Below, piece by piece: positions 25,747-33,984 of a stretch of DNA of 64,000 nucleotides; the first letter of the stretch is position 1; each line of letters begins with the position of its first letter. The notes under the pieces were generated by a model. The model had not been told where the DNA came from and searched no databases. It saw nothing but the letters and a program-made list of their open reading frames with translations. A program made the position numbers and the translations under genes. The stretch is from a virus: the IMG/VR virus record IMGVR_UViG_3300031746_000007, positions 1 through 64,000 of that record. One strand, written 5' to 3'.

Positions 25747-27726
25747 TTACGCCGCGGTGACCTTCACGCCTTCGCCGGCTTCGATCTGAAGCACGATGAA
25801 GTCGGCGGTCGCCAGCGTCCGGACCTTGCCGATGAGAACCCAGATACCCTTCGCCTCGAGATCGGGGGTGTTGCCCGACTTGTCGTCGAGCAGGTAGCCC
25901 GAGATCCGCTGCGCCGGCGGGTTGTTCTCGGAGAACAACCCGGACAAGAACGCGTCGGCCTCACTGAGGATCGCGTCCTTGAGCGAGTTGGTGAGCGGCA
26001 GTTTCGAGAAAGCCACGAACCGCTGCGCCAGGCTGTCTTCGATGAAGTCAGCCATGCGCCGGCGGTTGATGTTCTTCTCGCCCGAGGTCAGGCTGGTCGT
26101 GATGCCGCTCTGGAAAATGGGCCCGACCGTCCGATCGATCCGCAGCGCGGCGATGCCGCTCGAGCGGAAAGCGATGTAGTCGGACATGAGCAGACCGCTC
26201 ACGAGCCGCTGGAACCCGATGACCGGAGCCATCACATCCGGGACAGGCGCGGTGCCTTGGCCCGGGTTGCGCTCCGGCGGCAGATTCGAGAGCAGGCTCG
26301 CCATCCACGCATTGAGGTGCGTGTCGAGCAACCCGTCCGTGTGCACGAACCCATCGGCGCCCTTCATCTGGTAGCCGACCGCCTCGGGGACGAACGTCTG
26401 CGCGCCCGGCCAACACCAGATCACGCGCTCGTGCCGGTAGGTCGAGAGCAGCGCCGCCTGCGCCGACGCCGTGTCGACGACGGTGAGCGCCGGCGACATG
26501 ACGGTGATGCGCCCGACGCCCTGGCTCGAGGCGGAGAGCACGTGCGCCTTCTGCGCGGTCCGGATCTCGGCGCCCGTGCGAGCCGGGAGCAGGATGTTGA
26601 CGTCGCGCGCCGGCGACTCTTCGGTGAGCAGCGCGTCGAACGCGGTCGCGTAGAGCGCCGCAATCGCCACGTCATACACCGCGTTGGCAGCCTGCACGGC
26701 AGCCGTGTAGGTGAGCGCGCCGCTCGGGTGCGTCCGGAGCTTCAGCCCGGTGAGCGCTTCCCACGACTTGCCATCGGTGCCCGGACCGGCCGGGACCAGC
26801 GACGGGGAGACGACGGTAGCGAGCGCCACCGTCGAGTCGAGCGGGCGAGCCGGGACGAGGCACGCGCTCGTCGAGCTGAGCGAGCCCGCACCGGACTCAC
26901 CATCGCTCGCCGGGTGAACGCGCCACGCCAGAGCGATGCCGCTCGTCCAATCGAACGCGGAGCCGTCCTGCTTCTCGACGGTGAGCTGCGTCGCGGACGC
27001 GGCATCCACCGTCACGCGGTACGTGTCGGCATTCGCGCCTTGCGCCAAGGTGGCACCGATGACGCCGAGAACGAGCAGATCGCCGGCCTGAACCGGGCCG
27101 CCGTTCTTGGCAGTCAGGAAGCTGCCGGTCGCCGAACCGAATACCTGCGTCGCCGCCGGCGCCGTCGCGGTGACCGCGCCGTCGATGCCCGAGGCGAACT
27201 GACCGGTCGAGGTGAAGACGACCTGCTTCATGCTGCGGATGCGGTTGCCGCCCGACTTGAACTCGCGCCCGGCATACACGACGCCGGCGGCGAGGGTGAC
27301 GATCGGAACCGCGCGCGTAGCGCTCGCGTTCGTCGGCAGCGTGCGCCACATGCGCGTCGCCTTGTCGGAAGCGAGGTTGATCGGGATGAGAACGAGCCGC
27401 GAGAACTTCTTGTTGCGCAGCGCCAGGAAGCCGCTGCCGCCGCTGATCCCGGTGTCGCCGATCGTCGCGTCGAACCCGCCGACCTTGTTCGCCAGATCTT
27501 GCCCCGAGAAGACCTCGACGGGCTGCGGCTTCGTCGTGACGGTGCCGGTCGTGTCTACCGCCACACCATAGGTCACATCGGCGAACTCGCCGACGCAACA
27601 CACCGTGCCGACCCCGACACCGTTGACCGCGCCCGGCGGCGGCAGATCGACGATGACGACACCCTCGATGAGCGTGATGATCTCAGTGCCCGGGAAAAAC
27701 TGATAGCGACGAATGAAGCCGGCCAT
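25747..27726 (-). CDS. Tail sheath protein
   Basis: 659 aa. The length, position next to the tube and the C-terminal third support a contractile sheath: QKAHVLSASSQGVGRITVMSPAL, a G-F-QRLVSGLLMSDYIAFR segment, then NINRRRMADFIEDSLAQRFVAF and the final strands (ATADFIVLQIEAGEGVKV), where sheath proteins exchange strands. N-terminal start FIRRYQFFPG... also fits. The family assignment rests on pattern and gene order rather than a single signature. Confidence 0.85.
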   Translation of the reverse strand: MAGFIRRYQFFPGTEIITLIEGVVIVDLPPPGAVNGVGVGTVCCVGEFADVTYGVAVDTTGTVTTKPQPVEVFSGQDLANKVGGFDATIGDTGISGGSGFLALRNKKFSRLVLIPINLASDKATRMWRTLPTNASATRAVPIVTLAAGVVYAGREFKSGGNRIRSMKQVVFTSTGQFASGIDGAVTATAPAATQVFGSATGSFLTAKNGGPVQAGDLLVLGVIGATLAQGANADTYRVTVDAASATQLTVEKQDGSAFDWTSGIALAWRVHPASDGESGAGSLSSTSACLVPARPLDSTVALATVVSPSLVPAGPGTDGKSWEALTGLKLRTHPSGALTYTAAVQAANAVYDVAIAALYATAFDALLTEESPARDVNILLPARTGAEIRTAQKAHVLSASSQGVGRITVMSPALTVVDTASAQAALLSTYRHERVIWCWPGAQTFVPEAVGYQMKGADGFVHTDGLLDTHLNAWMASLLSNLPPERNPGQGTAPVPDVMAPVIGFQRLVSGLLMSDYIAFRSSGIAALRIDRTVGPIFQSGITTSLTSGEKNINRRRMADFIEDSLAQRFVAFSKLPLTNSLKDAILSEADAFLSGLFSENNPPAQRISGYLLDDKSGNTPDLEAKGIWVLIGKVRTLATADFIVLQIEAGEGVKVTAA

Positions 27727-27737
27727 GTTCTTGTCTC

Positions 27738-28412
27738 CTAGCAGTCAGTCAAAACTAGACCCGGTATTACCACATCCGGCCCGACCGCGTCCAAGTGGAA
27801 CGAGGGCTTCGCCAGCGGGTAGGTGAAGATGTTCATCACGGGGACCTCCCCCGCGATCGTGAACGCAGCCTTGCGGTAGCGCCGCATGGCATCCTGTTCG
27901 TTGTCGAGATAAGCCATCCCCTTGAGAAAGTACCGCGCGCGTGAATTGAAGTAGAACGGCAGCTCGAGAAAAAACCCACTCATGTAGTCGACCGGGTTGA
28001 ACGCCGTCTCGAGCCCGGCCACGATCGCGCGCCGCGCCGGCGGGTCGTTCGCCCACACCTCGACCGTCAAATCCTGCACGAGCGCGCACGCACTCACGAG
28101 ATAGCGACCGTCCGGCGGCCCGGGGAGCTTGTTGCGGCTGGTCGGCTGATCGGGCGTGAAGCCCGTCGAGTCATACGTCCCCTCGCCGATGCCGCCGACG
28201 TACGCGCGCGGGAACTTCGCCTCGTCTTCAGGCTCCGCCCACGTGTCGAGCACCTTGTTGAACCGCAGCTCGCGCCCGCCCGGGGCTTTGAATACGAGCA
28301 TCGACAGGTACTCGGCGAGACCCCGCGTTAGCGCCGTGCGAGAATCCGTCTCCTGATCGCCGGTGTATGCGATAGGGATGCCTGGCTTCGTGATGAGCGT
28401 CGCCTTGTTCAT
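27738..28412 (-). CDS. Neck/tail-completion protein, unknown
   Basis: 224 aa. It lies between the sheath and a gp10-like protein, the place of tail terminator proteins. Parts of the sequence such as LTVEVWANDPPARRAIVAGLETAFNP, where a strand is followed by a helix, fit a tail-terminator fold. The start overlaps the upstream stop by ATGA. Confidence 0.7.
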   Translation of the reverse strand: MNKATLITKPGIPIAYTGDQETDSRTALTRGLAEYLSMLVFKAPGGRELRFNKVLDTWAEPEDEAKFPRAYVGGIGEGTYDSTGFTPDQPTSRNKLPGPPDGRYLVSACALVQDLTVEVWANDPPARRAIVAGLETAFNPVDYMSGFFLELPFYFNSRARYFLKGMAYLDNEQDAMRRYRKAAFTIAGEVPVMNIFTYPLAKPSFHLDAVGPDVVIPGLVLTDC

Positions 28413-28927
28413 CGCCGCGTCAGCTCCACATCCATCTCGTGACGAATCTCAGCATGCACCGCTTTCGACATCTCGTCTATCCCGTCCGACATGACGTTGC
28501 GCGCTTGCAATCCTCTCTTCTCGATCGACTTGGCGATCGCCCACGCCGCGGCCTTGGCGGCATCCCCGGAGAGCTTGAGCTTGTTGTGCGCCCATCGCTC
28601 GAGGTTCACGATGCCCGACCTACCTACCGCCGCCGGGCGCCGACCGCCGTCGATCACAGGGGAGTAGGGCTGCGCGTTGAATACCTGCGCACCATTCGAC
28701 AGCGGCGCGGTTTTCCAGGCTGCCTTGTAGAGACCGGTGTTGACCGCGCCCACGGTGCCGTGCTCGCTCGCAGGCGGCGCGAAATCAGTGCGACGCTGCA
28801 TGATGCCGATGCACCGCATCGCCCCGGACTGCACCCCGCGGATCGCTGCCGGAAAGAACCGCGTCCCGAGCCGCTTCATGTAGGCAGCCCATTCCGGCCC
28901 GGTCATGTTGAACGTGACGGTCGCCAT
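28409..28927 (-). CDS. HK97 gp10-like neck/minor tail protein
   Basis: 172 aa. Starts MATVTFNMTGPEW, followed by a basic helix and the phrase VNTGLYKAAWKTAPLSNGAQVFN, close to the [TG]G.y..sw......g..v.n pattern of gp10-like head-tail joining proteins, then a Y-SPVIDGGRRP turn. The C-terminus is a helix-rich basic region. It overlaps the next gene upstream by one base. Confidence 0.65.
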   Translation of the reverse strand: MATVTFNMTGPEWAAYMKRLGTRFFPAAIRGVQSGAMRCIGIMQRRTDFAPPASEHGTVGAVNTGLYKAAWKTAPLSNGAQVFNAQPYSPVIDGGRRPAAVGRSGIVNLERWAHNKLKLSGDAAKAAAWAIAKSIEKRGLQARNVMSDGIDEMSKAVHAEIRHEMDVELTRR

Positions 28928-29460
28928 CAGAGAAGGTCCCCATTCTCTTGACGATCAGCGTGCGCCTTCTCGAGCCGTACCTGCCAGTAGAACTTTCCGG
29001 AGAAGTACATCGGTGCCGATCGGAGATAGAACCGCCGCTTGTCGCTCGAGCCATCCGACTTCGGGAACTCGATCTCGTAGAAGACCTCTTCGTCCGGGCC
29101 CGGCTCCTTGCCGTCTTCTTTCATCGACCGGAGCTGCCCGTCCGTGAAGCGACCGCTGATCTCCGACACCGAGATCATACCGACCTCGTCGAGCCCGATA
29201 GGCTGCACGATCTCGGTCATGGTCGTGAGATCTTGCACGAGCGGGGTCGGAAGGATGTCGAGAGCCGCCTCGATGACCGGTGTCCCGACGCCGCGCTGCC
29301 CGGAACTCCACCGCACCCGCACGACCCGGACCTTGTAGGGCCGCATGCCGAACTTCGTGAAGAGGTCGCGAACGCGGTCGGCGACGGGGATGAGCTTCTG
29401 CGCGAGCGTCTTGCCGAGCTGCAAGCTCGTCGGATCGGTGTATGTAGGGCGCGCGGGCAT
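28927..29460 (-). CDS. Head-tail joining protein, unknown family
   Basis: 177 aa. The N-terminus is helical (LGKTLAQKLIPVADRVRDLFTKFG) and is followed by beta-rich sequence with strands (KVRVVRVRWSSG; MISVSEISGRFTDGQL; RRFYLRSAPMYFSGKFYWQV). Gene order places it between the connector and gp10-like proteins. Confidence 0.7.
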   Translation of the reverse strand: MPARPTYTDPTSLQLGKTLAQKLIPVADRVRDLFTKFGMRPYKVRVVRVRWSSGQRGVGTPVIEAALDILPTPLVQDLTTMTEIVQPIGLDEVGMISVSEISGRFTDGQLRSMKEDGKEPGPDEEVFYEIEFPKSDGSSDKRRFYLRSAPMYFSGKFYWQVRLEKAHADRQENGDLL

Positions 29461-29463
29461 GGG

Positions 29464-29868
29464 TTAGTGCACCGGGATCGAGCCCGCCTTGACCCCCGAA
29501 AACGACCGGTACCTCGTCGAGTAGGGATAGATCGGGGCGCCGAGGATGTCGGCGAGGCGGAAGCCCCACCGAACATACTCGCGCTCGAGCATGTCGGGCT
29601 CGTTCTCGCGGAGCTTCAAGGAGTCGAGCGCGCTCGCCGCCAGTCGATCCTGCGCCTCGACGAGCTTCGCCTCGATGTCATCCATGATCTTGAGGATGCG
29701 GCGCACTCGGTCGGTCGCCTCCTCGATGAGATTATTCAGCGACGTCTCGACGAGAAACATCGTCTGAATCGGGCGCGGGATGCCGTACGAGATCGACGCC
29801 GCGGGTTGCACAGCCAGGTAGCCGAGGTGATACCTCGCGCGCTCCTTCTCTCGTGCATCCAACGGCAT
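29464..29868 (-). CDS. Head-tail connector-like helical protein
   Basis: 134 aa. It is almost wholly helical, with a long coiled segment (residues about 42-95, NNLIEEATDRVRRILKIMDD ... AEAQDRLAASALDSLKLR). The size, helicity and location right after the capsid block match adaptor-type connector proteins, but no direct family motif is visible. Confidence 0.7.
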   Translation of the reverse strand: MPLDAREKERARYHLGYLAVQPAASISYGIPRPIQTMFLVETSLNNLIEEATDRVRRILKIMDDIEAKLVEAQDRLAASALDSLKLRENEPDMLEREYVRWGFRLADILGAPIYPYSTRYRSFSGVKAGSIPVH

Positions 29869-29877
29869 CGTCGACCC

Positions 29878-30150
29878 CTACTTCACTTCTTCGATGTCCG
29901 CCCCGCTGTCGATCAGCCGCTTGATCCCATCGGCCCCGCCGTACCCGGACGAGTCGATGACGTCATCCTTGCGGAGCTTGATCGCCTGCCCGAAGAACGA
30001 CGCCTTGCAGTTCGACTTCACCCGATACTTCGGGGAGACGGCTGCCACGACCGGAACAACCATCGCCGGCGAAACCGCGGAAATCTCGAGCACGGGCTCG
30101 ACGCCGGTCTCCGGCAGCTGCTTCTTCTCGATCTTCTTGGTAGACGCCAT
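29878..30150 (-). CDS. Small protein of the head-tail block
   Basis: 90 aa. The N-terminus is Lys-rich (STKKIEKKQLPETG), the middle is hydrophobic and strand-like (LEISAVSPAMVVPVVAAVS), and the C-terminus is mixed (LRKDDVIDSSGYGG). AAGGAG precedes the start at 30150. It is the first gene behind the structured region that follows the capsid gene. No family is recognised. Confidence 0.7.
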   Translation of the reverse strand: MASTKKIEKKQLPETGVEPVLEISAVSPAMVVPVVAAVSPKYRVKSNCKASFFGQAIKLRKDDVIDSSGYGGADGIKRLIDSGADIEEVK

Positions 30151-30322
30151 GTTCTTCTCCTTCGAAAAAGTAAGAGGCGCAACAGCGAAACAGCTCGATC
30201 AACAAGCCCCGATCGAAGGGGATGCAATAGTCTCCCTATTGCGCCTCTCACCCAACGCGCCCACACCACGCCGACAAGCGACGGGGGATTCAACCGAAAC
30301 AGAAGTCGCCAAGTGACCTGGA
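30151..30322 (-). other. Untranslated stretch with branched RNA-type structure
   Basis: No gene is seen here apart from the leader of the 90-residue protein. On the minus strand AGAGGCGCAA (30239-30248) can pair with TTGCGCCTCT (30173-30182), closing a loop that contains a hairpin with loop CCCC-TTCGATC-GGGG. A competing stem, GCAATAG-GGAGA-CTATTGC, uses part of the same bases. TACTTTTTC follows the closing stem. This may be an attenuator or weak terminator with two alternative folds. The interpretation is inference. Confidence 0.45.
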
Positions 30323-30478
30323 TTAGAGGTCGACATTTTGACCAGCTCCGATGAGAATCCGAGGCGCTAAAAACAGCCCAGAAGCGTTGACGCTACACAA
30401 GGCAGCATCGCCGGGCTGAACGCCCACAACAGCAACTCGCAAAAGCCGTGCAGTGGGCAACTTGATCACGCTCGCCAC
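30323..30478 (-). CDS. Possible 51-residue protein behind the capsid gene
   Basis: A GTG at 30478 opens 51 codons ending in TAA. The product (starting VASVIKLPTARLLRVAVVG and ending ILIGAGQNVDL) has alternating hydrophobic strands and reads like a real beta-domain. AGGTAGG lies about 11 bases upstream, not ideal, and GAAGG abuts the start. It would be the only gene in the 427-bp gap behind the capsid gene. It is not recognised, and GC use at third positions is lower than in the neighbours, so it may be spurious. Confidence 0.4.
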   Translation of the reverse strand: MASVIKLPTARLLRVAVVGVQPGDAALCSVNASGLFLAPRILIGAGQNVDL

Positions 30479-30484
30479 CCTTCG

Positions 30485-30512
30485 ATCCTACCTACCCGGC
30501 TGCGCGGGTCAA
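30485..30512 (-). promoter_or_regulatory. Possible late promoter behind the capsid gene
   Basis: TTGACC (30507-30512), a 16-bp spacer and TAGGAT (30485-30490) on the minus strand. The -35 half is part of the preceding hairpin, so a terminated capsid message and a new transcript could meet here. The element resembles the other TTGAC[GAC]/TAG elements of the late region, but has a one-base shorter spacer. Confidence 0.4.
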
Positions 30513-30527
30513 GGCGAACCTTGACCC
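30506..30527 (-). terminator. Stem-loop with UUCG tetraloop behind the capsid gene
   Basis: GGGTCAAGG, TTCG, CCTTGACCC on the minus strand: a perfect 9-bp stem with an exceptionally stable tetraloop. No T-run follows, so it is more likely a barrier that protects the 3' end of the capsid message than a strong intrinsic terminator. Confidence 0.55.
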
Positions 30528-30550
30528 ACGACAGCCGAGCAGGAGGAGGA

Positions 30551-30566
30551 GACACCCGAAGGTGTC
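30551..30566 (-). terminator. Second stem-loop with UUCG tetraloop near the capsid stop
   Basis: GACACC, TTCG, GGTGTC on the minus strand, 12 bases behind the capsid stop codon. It is followed by a C/T-rich stretch (TCCTCCTCC), not a T-run. With the larger UUCG hairpin 25 bases further on it forms a pair that could stabilise the abundant capsid transcript. Confidence 0.5.
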
Positions 30567-30598
30567 ACCGTGCTCGATCACTCACCGTGCTCGATCAC
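30565..30598 (-). repeat. Perfect 17-bp tandem duplication across the capsid stop codon
   Basis: The 17-base unit TCACCGTGCTCGATCAC (plus strand) occurs at 30565-30581 and again at 30582-30598 without a gap. The copy next to the gene body encodes the end VIEHGE of the capsid protein and the stop codon; the outer copy is untranslated. A recent slippage duplication is the simplest explanation. Confidence 0.85.
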
Positions 30599-31984
30599 CT
30601 GGACCCGCTTGTAGCGGGCGCCGTCGCCGGTGGTCGCGTCGGTGCGGATCGGCCAGGCGCCGATGAACTTCCACGACGTGCTCACGAGGTCTTGCAACCT
30701 ATTGAGCGGCGCGCGGATGATCAGCTGGATCCGATCCGAGAACACCTCGATGCCGTTGTTCGTGATGCGCGGTTCGCCGATACGACCCGTCACGCCGGCC
30801 TCGGTGATGAGCCCGGAGAGATCCTGGTAGTATTCGTACATCGCGCCTTGGCCAACGAACAGCGGGCGGTGCACCTTCATGCCGGTCGACGGGTTGCCGT
30901 TGTTGAACAGCTCGCCGGCGAACGGATCGTCCTGCGTGAAGGTCGCGGTGAGCCCGCCTTCGACGGTCTCCGGCAACGGGCATTCGCTGTTGCGGAAGAA
31001 GACGCAGTTCAGCAACTCGCCGACCGCGAACTGCCGATACATGAAGTGATCGGGCAGCGCGGTGAGCAGTCGCTGGAACTCGTCGTCGCCGAAGATCTGC
31101 GCCTGCGACGTCGGGTCGAGGTGGCAATGGAAACGACCGTCCGGCATCTCCGGGACGTTCATCTGCCAGAACCGCGCGACCGCCGTGCGGATGGTCGCCA
31201 GATCGAGCTTGTCGCTCGAGCCGACGTCGTCGACCTTGAAGCCGCCGCCCACGCGCACCAGGCTGGTGCGATCGTCGGCGATGACGTAGGCGCGATCGGC
31301 GGTCGAGGTGAGCGCTCCGCTGAGCGTGAGCACACCCGGACCGACTTCGTCGCCCGCGGTGTCGGGCGAGAATCCGATGACGGTGTCCGCGAGAGCGGCG
31401 CCGTTATCGAACACCACGACCTTGAGCGGGTTGTTCGTCGACACGACGTCGAACCGAACGGGGCTGCCGGCGGGGAGATCCGGCCGACGAGCGCGGGTGA
31501 ACCCGTTCAGCCGCTTGACGCGGAGACTGGTGCCCGACTGCGGACCGCCATCGGCGACGGTGTGGCCGGCGAGGGCAGCACCGTACAGTTGATTGCGCGG
31601 GATCCGGTTCATCGCCTGCGCGGCCGACATGCCGAGCTGGTGCGCGTTGCGCAAGAACAGGTTCGCGATCGCCGAGATCGACGTCGGCATGTGGGTGTCG
31701 ATGCTGTCGCTGTACTGGTTCAGCATCGCGGTCCACTGCTCTTCGGTGTAGCTCGAGGGCAGCGGATCGGTGCCGGGGACGAGCGGCTTCATCTTCGGCT
31801 TGATCAAGCCGACGCCGGTGAACACCATCGTGTCGCCGACGTTCGCCGGCCACAGCTGCGGCACGGCTTCGCCGCGGAACAAGAGCCGCGGGAACAGCGC
31901 GTCGTGAAAGGCGCGCTCGAGAAGGTTTTCCTGAACCAGTGCGCGGATCGCCGGGTCCTGAGTAATCGTACTAAAATCGGGCAT
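30578..31984 (-). CDS. Major capsid protein
   Basis: 468 aa from the ATG at 31984. This is preferred to the in-frame ATG six bases upstream because AGAGGAG then has normal spacing. The N-terminal third (NLLERAFHDALFPRLLFRGEA, then GDTMVFTGVGL and STEEQW-type helix) and the G-I-EVFSDRIQLIIRAPLNR strand near the end resemble HK97-fold capsid proteins of the N4 gp56-like group. It follows the scaffold gene and has its own probable promoter upstream and stable hairpins downstream, consistent with very high expression. Confidence 0.85.
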   Translation of the reverse strand: MPDFSTITQDPAIRALVQENLLERAFHDALFPRLLFRGEAVPQLWPANVGDTMVFTGVGLIKPKMKPLVPGTDPLPSSYTEEQWTAMLNQYSDSIDTHMPTSISAIANLFLRNAHQLGMSAAQAMNRIPRNQLYGAALAGHTVADGGPQSGTSLRVKRLNGFTRARRPDLPAGSPVRFDVVSTNNPLKVVVFDNGAALADTVIGFSPDTAGDEVGPGVLTLSGALTSTADRAYVIADDRTSLVRVGGGFKVDDVGSSDKLDLATIRTAVARFWQMNVPEMPDGRFHCHLDPTSQAQIFGDDEFQRLLTALPDHFMYRQFAVGELLNCVFFRNSECPLPETVEGGLTATFTQDDPFAGELFNNGNPSTGMKVHRPLFVGQGAMYEYYQDLSGLITEAGVTGRIGEPRITNNGIEVFSDRIQLIIRAPLNRLQDLVSTSWKFIGAWPIRTDATTGDGARYKRVQVIEHGE

Positions 31985-32018
31985 CGCCATCTCCTCTAAA
32001 AGTGAGAGTACACGTTCA

Positions 32019-32048
32019 CTACTACGACCAAAACCCTACAGTCGTCAA
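32019..32048 (-). promoter_or_regulatory. Probable late promoter of the capsid gene
   Basis: TTGACG (32043-32048) and TAGTAG (32019-32024) with an 18-bp spacer on the minus strand. It ends about 35 bp before the capsid start in an otherwise empty 95-bp gap. It belongs to a set of similar late elements (near 33570, 34649, 36023 and 43349). Confidence 0.5.
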
Positions 32049-32079
32049 GCGTGCCCGCAACCTCTCGAGGAGACGACGA

Positions 32080-32931
32080 CTAGATATTGATACCCAGTCC
32101 CCGCTTCGCGAGCAGCGCCCTGAATTCCGTGGGCGACAACTTGGTAGCGTCCACCTTGCCATTCTGTGCGGCAGCTACTGCGGCCTCACCCGGCTTCGGA
32201 GCCGCGGGGGCTCCTGCGCCTGTGCCGGTCGTCGCCGGTTTCACAACCTCACCGAACAGGTAGGGGTGCGACGAACGCAGGTCGGCGAAGTATTTTCCGT
32301 GGTCGAACTTCGCCAGCTCGTCTTCGCTCTTGCTCTCGAGCGACCGAGTCAGGAGACGAATGGCATAGTCGGGATCCTTGATCCCGGCGATGACCGCCGA
32401 CTCCCGCAACTCCATCTCCGCCTCTTTGGCATCGAGCTGGCGTTGCAACTCCTTGCGCCCGTCCGTCTCCGTCTTCACGCGACGCCCGAGATCATCGATC
32501 TGCCGTTGCAGCTGCACGCGCTCGCGATCCCACTTGTCGGTTCCCGACTTCGGGGGATTCTCGGGCGCTTGAGCCGGCGGCTTCGCCTCGGGTGTCTGCG
32601 GCTGTGCAGGATTCTTGAACCCCGAAAGGGCTCGTTGCAGATCCTCCACCGTCGTGAATCCGGAGTCCTTGGCGAACGACGACAGCGCTTCTTTCCGACC
32701 CTTCTCGCGAGCTTCGTCCTTCAATCGCTTGTAGGCCGACTGCGAGAGAACCTGAATGCGCCCGTCCTTGCCCGGGACCATCCCTTGCGGCAACGACTCC
32801 GCCGCCGGTTGAGCCGGAACTGGCGAAGGTGTGGCGACCGGCGCGGCTGGCGCCGTCACGATCTCCGGCACTGTCTGGGGTGCCGGTACCACTGTTGCTT
32901 GCGGGGGTGCTACTACCTGTGCGTCTGGCAT
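32080..32931 (-). CDS. Capsid scaffold protein
   Basis: 283 aa. The first 50 residues are a Pro/Ala/Val-rich flexible tail. From about 60 to 215 the sequence is charged and helical with a strong coiled-coil (WDRERVQLQRQIDDLGRRVK ... LQRQLDAKEAEMEL). The C-terminus is a short basic-hydrophobic helix (SPTEFRALLAKRGLGINI) of the kind that binds capsid protein. This composition directly upstream of the capsid gene is typical of phage scaffolds. No protease gene is recognised nearby. Confidence 0.82.
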   Translation of the reverse strand: MPDAQVVAPPQATVVPAPQTVPEIVTAPAAPVATPSPVPAQPAAESLPQGMVPGKDGRIQVLSQSAYKRLKDEAREKGRKEALSSFAKDSGFTTVEDLQRALSGFKNPAQPQTPEAKPPAQAPENPPKSGTDKWDRERVQLQRQIDDLGRRVKTETDGRKELQRQLDAKEAEMELRESAVIAGIKDPDYAIRLLTRSLESKSEDELAKFDHGKYFADLRSSHPYLFGEVVKPATTGTGAGAPAAPKPGEAAVAAAQNGKVDATKLSPTEFRALLAKRGLGINI

Positions 32932-33101
32932 ATCGCTTCCTCTTGCCCGTGGGATACTCCGCTTGGTCGAACCGGCAAGTTACCGCCGCCGTCGCGTAGA
33001 CGGCGAAGTTTCTGCCGGGCGCCAGTCGGCGAATCGCCAACGCTATGAAAGTCACGGCGGGGATGTCCCCGCCGCTACAGTTGCAGAACTACGACCTCGA
33101 G
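32932..33101 (-). other. 170-bp gap with two perfect hairpins
   Basis: No gene is seen. On the minus strand there is CGGCGGGG-ACAT-CCCCGCCG (33055-33074), followed by TGACTTTC, which could end the transcript of the 141-residue protein. Closer to the scaffold start lies CGCCGTC-TACGC-GACGGCG (32987-33005). A second reading frame that runs from a GTG at 33055 into the scaffold gene was considered and not accepted. Confidence 0.5.
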
Positions 33102-33527
33102 CTACGCTCGCGTGAACGCGCCGTTCATGTCGACGGCCGGACGCGGGATGTACTCGATCACGAACGCGGTGACGTCGGCAGTCGCGAAGGTCAGCGTCTT
33201 GCCGTCGTCGCTCAACTTGGCGATACCCATCGCCGCACTGGTCGCCGGAGAGACGACGGTGCCGGCGGCATCGGTGATCCCGTAGGAGCCGACCGCGGTG
33301 CCCGTGGTCGCGGCAGTGACGCGAAGCGCTACGACCGCGAGGATCGCCGGGTTGCGACCGTGAGCCGCGTCGGTGATGTCGTGCGTGGCACCGGTCAAAC
33401 CGGTCAACGTGACCTTCTTCGGCGTCAACATGGTGCCGAGATCCATCTGCGCGAGCACGTCGGCGATCTTGCCCAGGCTGGCTTCGTCGAGAGCGCTCTT
33501 GAGAGTTTCCTTGAATGTCGTGGTCAT
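33102..33527 (-). CDS. Head decoration-like protein
   Basis: 141 aa. A short helical N-terminus (FKETLKSALDEASLGKIADVLA) is followed by a beta-domain (KKVTLTGLTGATHDITDAA ... LAVVALRVTAATTG ... GKTLTFATADVTAFVIEYIPR). The size and fold pattern, together with the place before the scaffold, suggest a capsid decoration protein. The start at 33527 has AAGGAG upstream and a probable promoter behind it. Confidence 0.7.
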   Translation of the reverse strand: MTTTFKETLKSALDEASLGKIADVLAQMDLGTMLTPKKVTLTGLTGATHDITDAAHGRNPAILAVVALRVTAATTGTAVGSYGITDAAGTVVSPATSAAMGIAKLSDDGKTLTFATADVTAFVIEYIPRPAVDMNGAFTRA

Positions 33528-33569
33528 CTCTTCTTCTCCTTCCGATCTCTCGGAAAAATTACAATCCTG

Positions 33570-33599
33570 TGACTACCGCAGGCAGAACGGCGTTGTCAA
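33570..33599 (-). promoter_or_regulatory. Probable late promoter of the decoration/capsid block
   Basis: TTGACA (33594-33599) and TAGTCA (33570-33575), spacer 18 bp, on the minus strand, in the 73-bp gap before the decoration-like gene. It is one of five elements of this type in the structural region that are separate from the early-type elements. Confidence 0.45.
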
Positions 33600-33600
33600 A

Positions 33601-33981
33601 TCACGCGCGCTCGCCGAGGTAGATGCGTACCTGAGTCGGGGTCGCCGGCACGCGCGTCAGATCGATCGCGGTGATCGGCACGCTCTGCGACAGAAGGATG
33701 AAGGTCGAGTCGACCGGCACGGACTGTTGCGTCCCGTCCGCGCTCGTGATCCGAACCTTCACCTTGCCGCCGATCGTCTTCACGATGACCACGTTCGCAT
33801 TCGTGACGCCACCGAACTGCACCGGCACCGGCGTGTCGACGGTGAGATCAACGTCATACTCCGTCTTCTTGGTGACGACCATCGACTCGTCCATAGGCGC
33901 GTCGACGTTCGGCGCGAGCGACGGCACCCCATCGAGCGGGGTGTTCGTGTAGCCGCCGGTCAGTGCGAACTGGTAGGCCAC
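33601..33981 (-). CDS. Small beta-rich structural-region protein
   Basis: 126 aa, starting with GTG four bases after the upstream stop. The N-terminus is loop-like (GGYTNTPLDGVPSLAPN) and the remainder consists of strands (TEYDVDLTVDTPVPVQFGG; KVKVRITSADGTQQ; FILLSQSVPITAIDLTRV; TQVRIYLGERA). It is a plausible virion surface or decoration protein. No family is recognised. Confidence 0.7.
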   Translation of the reverse strand: MAYQFALTGGYTNTPLDGVPSLAPNVDAPMDESMVVTKKTEYDVDLTVDTPVPVQFGGVTNANVVIVKTIGGKVKVRITSADGTQQSVPVDSTFILLSQSVPITAIDLTRVPATPTQVRIYLGERA

Positions 33982-33984
33982 GAG

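Noticed and set aside
25699-27741. 680-codon open frame on the plus strand opposite the sheath gene
   Set aside because: Long antisense frames are expected in GC-rich DNA. The product is Arg-rich and repetitive, the sheath frame explains the region, and no ribosome site precedes it. The same holds for many other long plus-strand frames between 0.4 and 47 kb.
32492-33055. Minus-strand frame starting at a GTG in the gap before the scaffold gene and running into it
   Set aside because: It has no ribosome site, starts inside a hairpin, and overlaps the scaffold in another frame with a low-complexity product.
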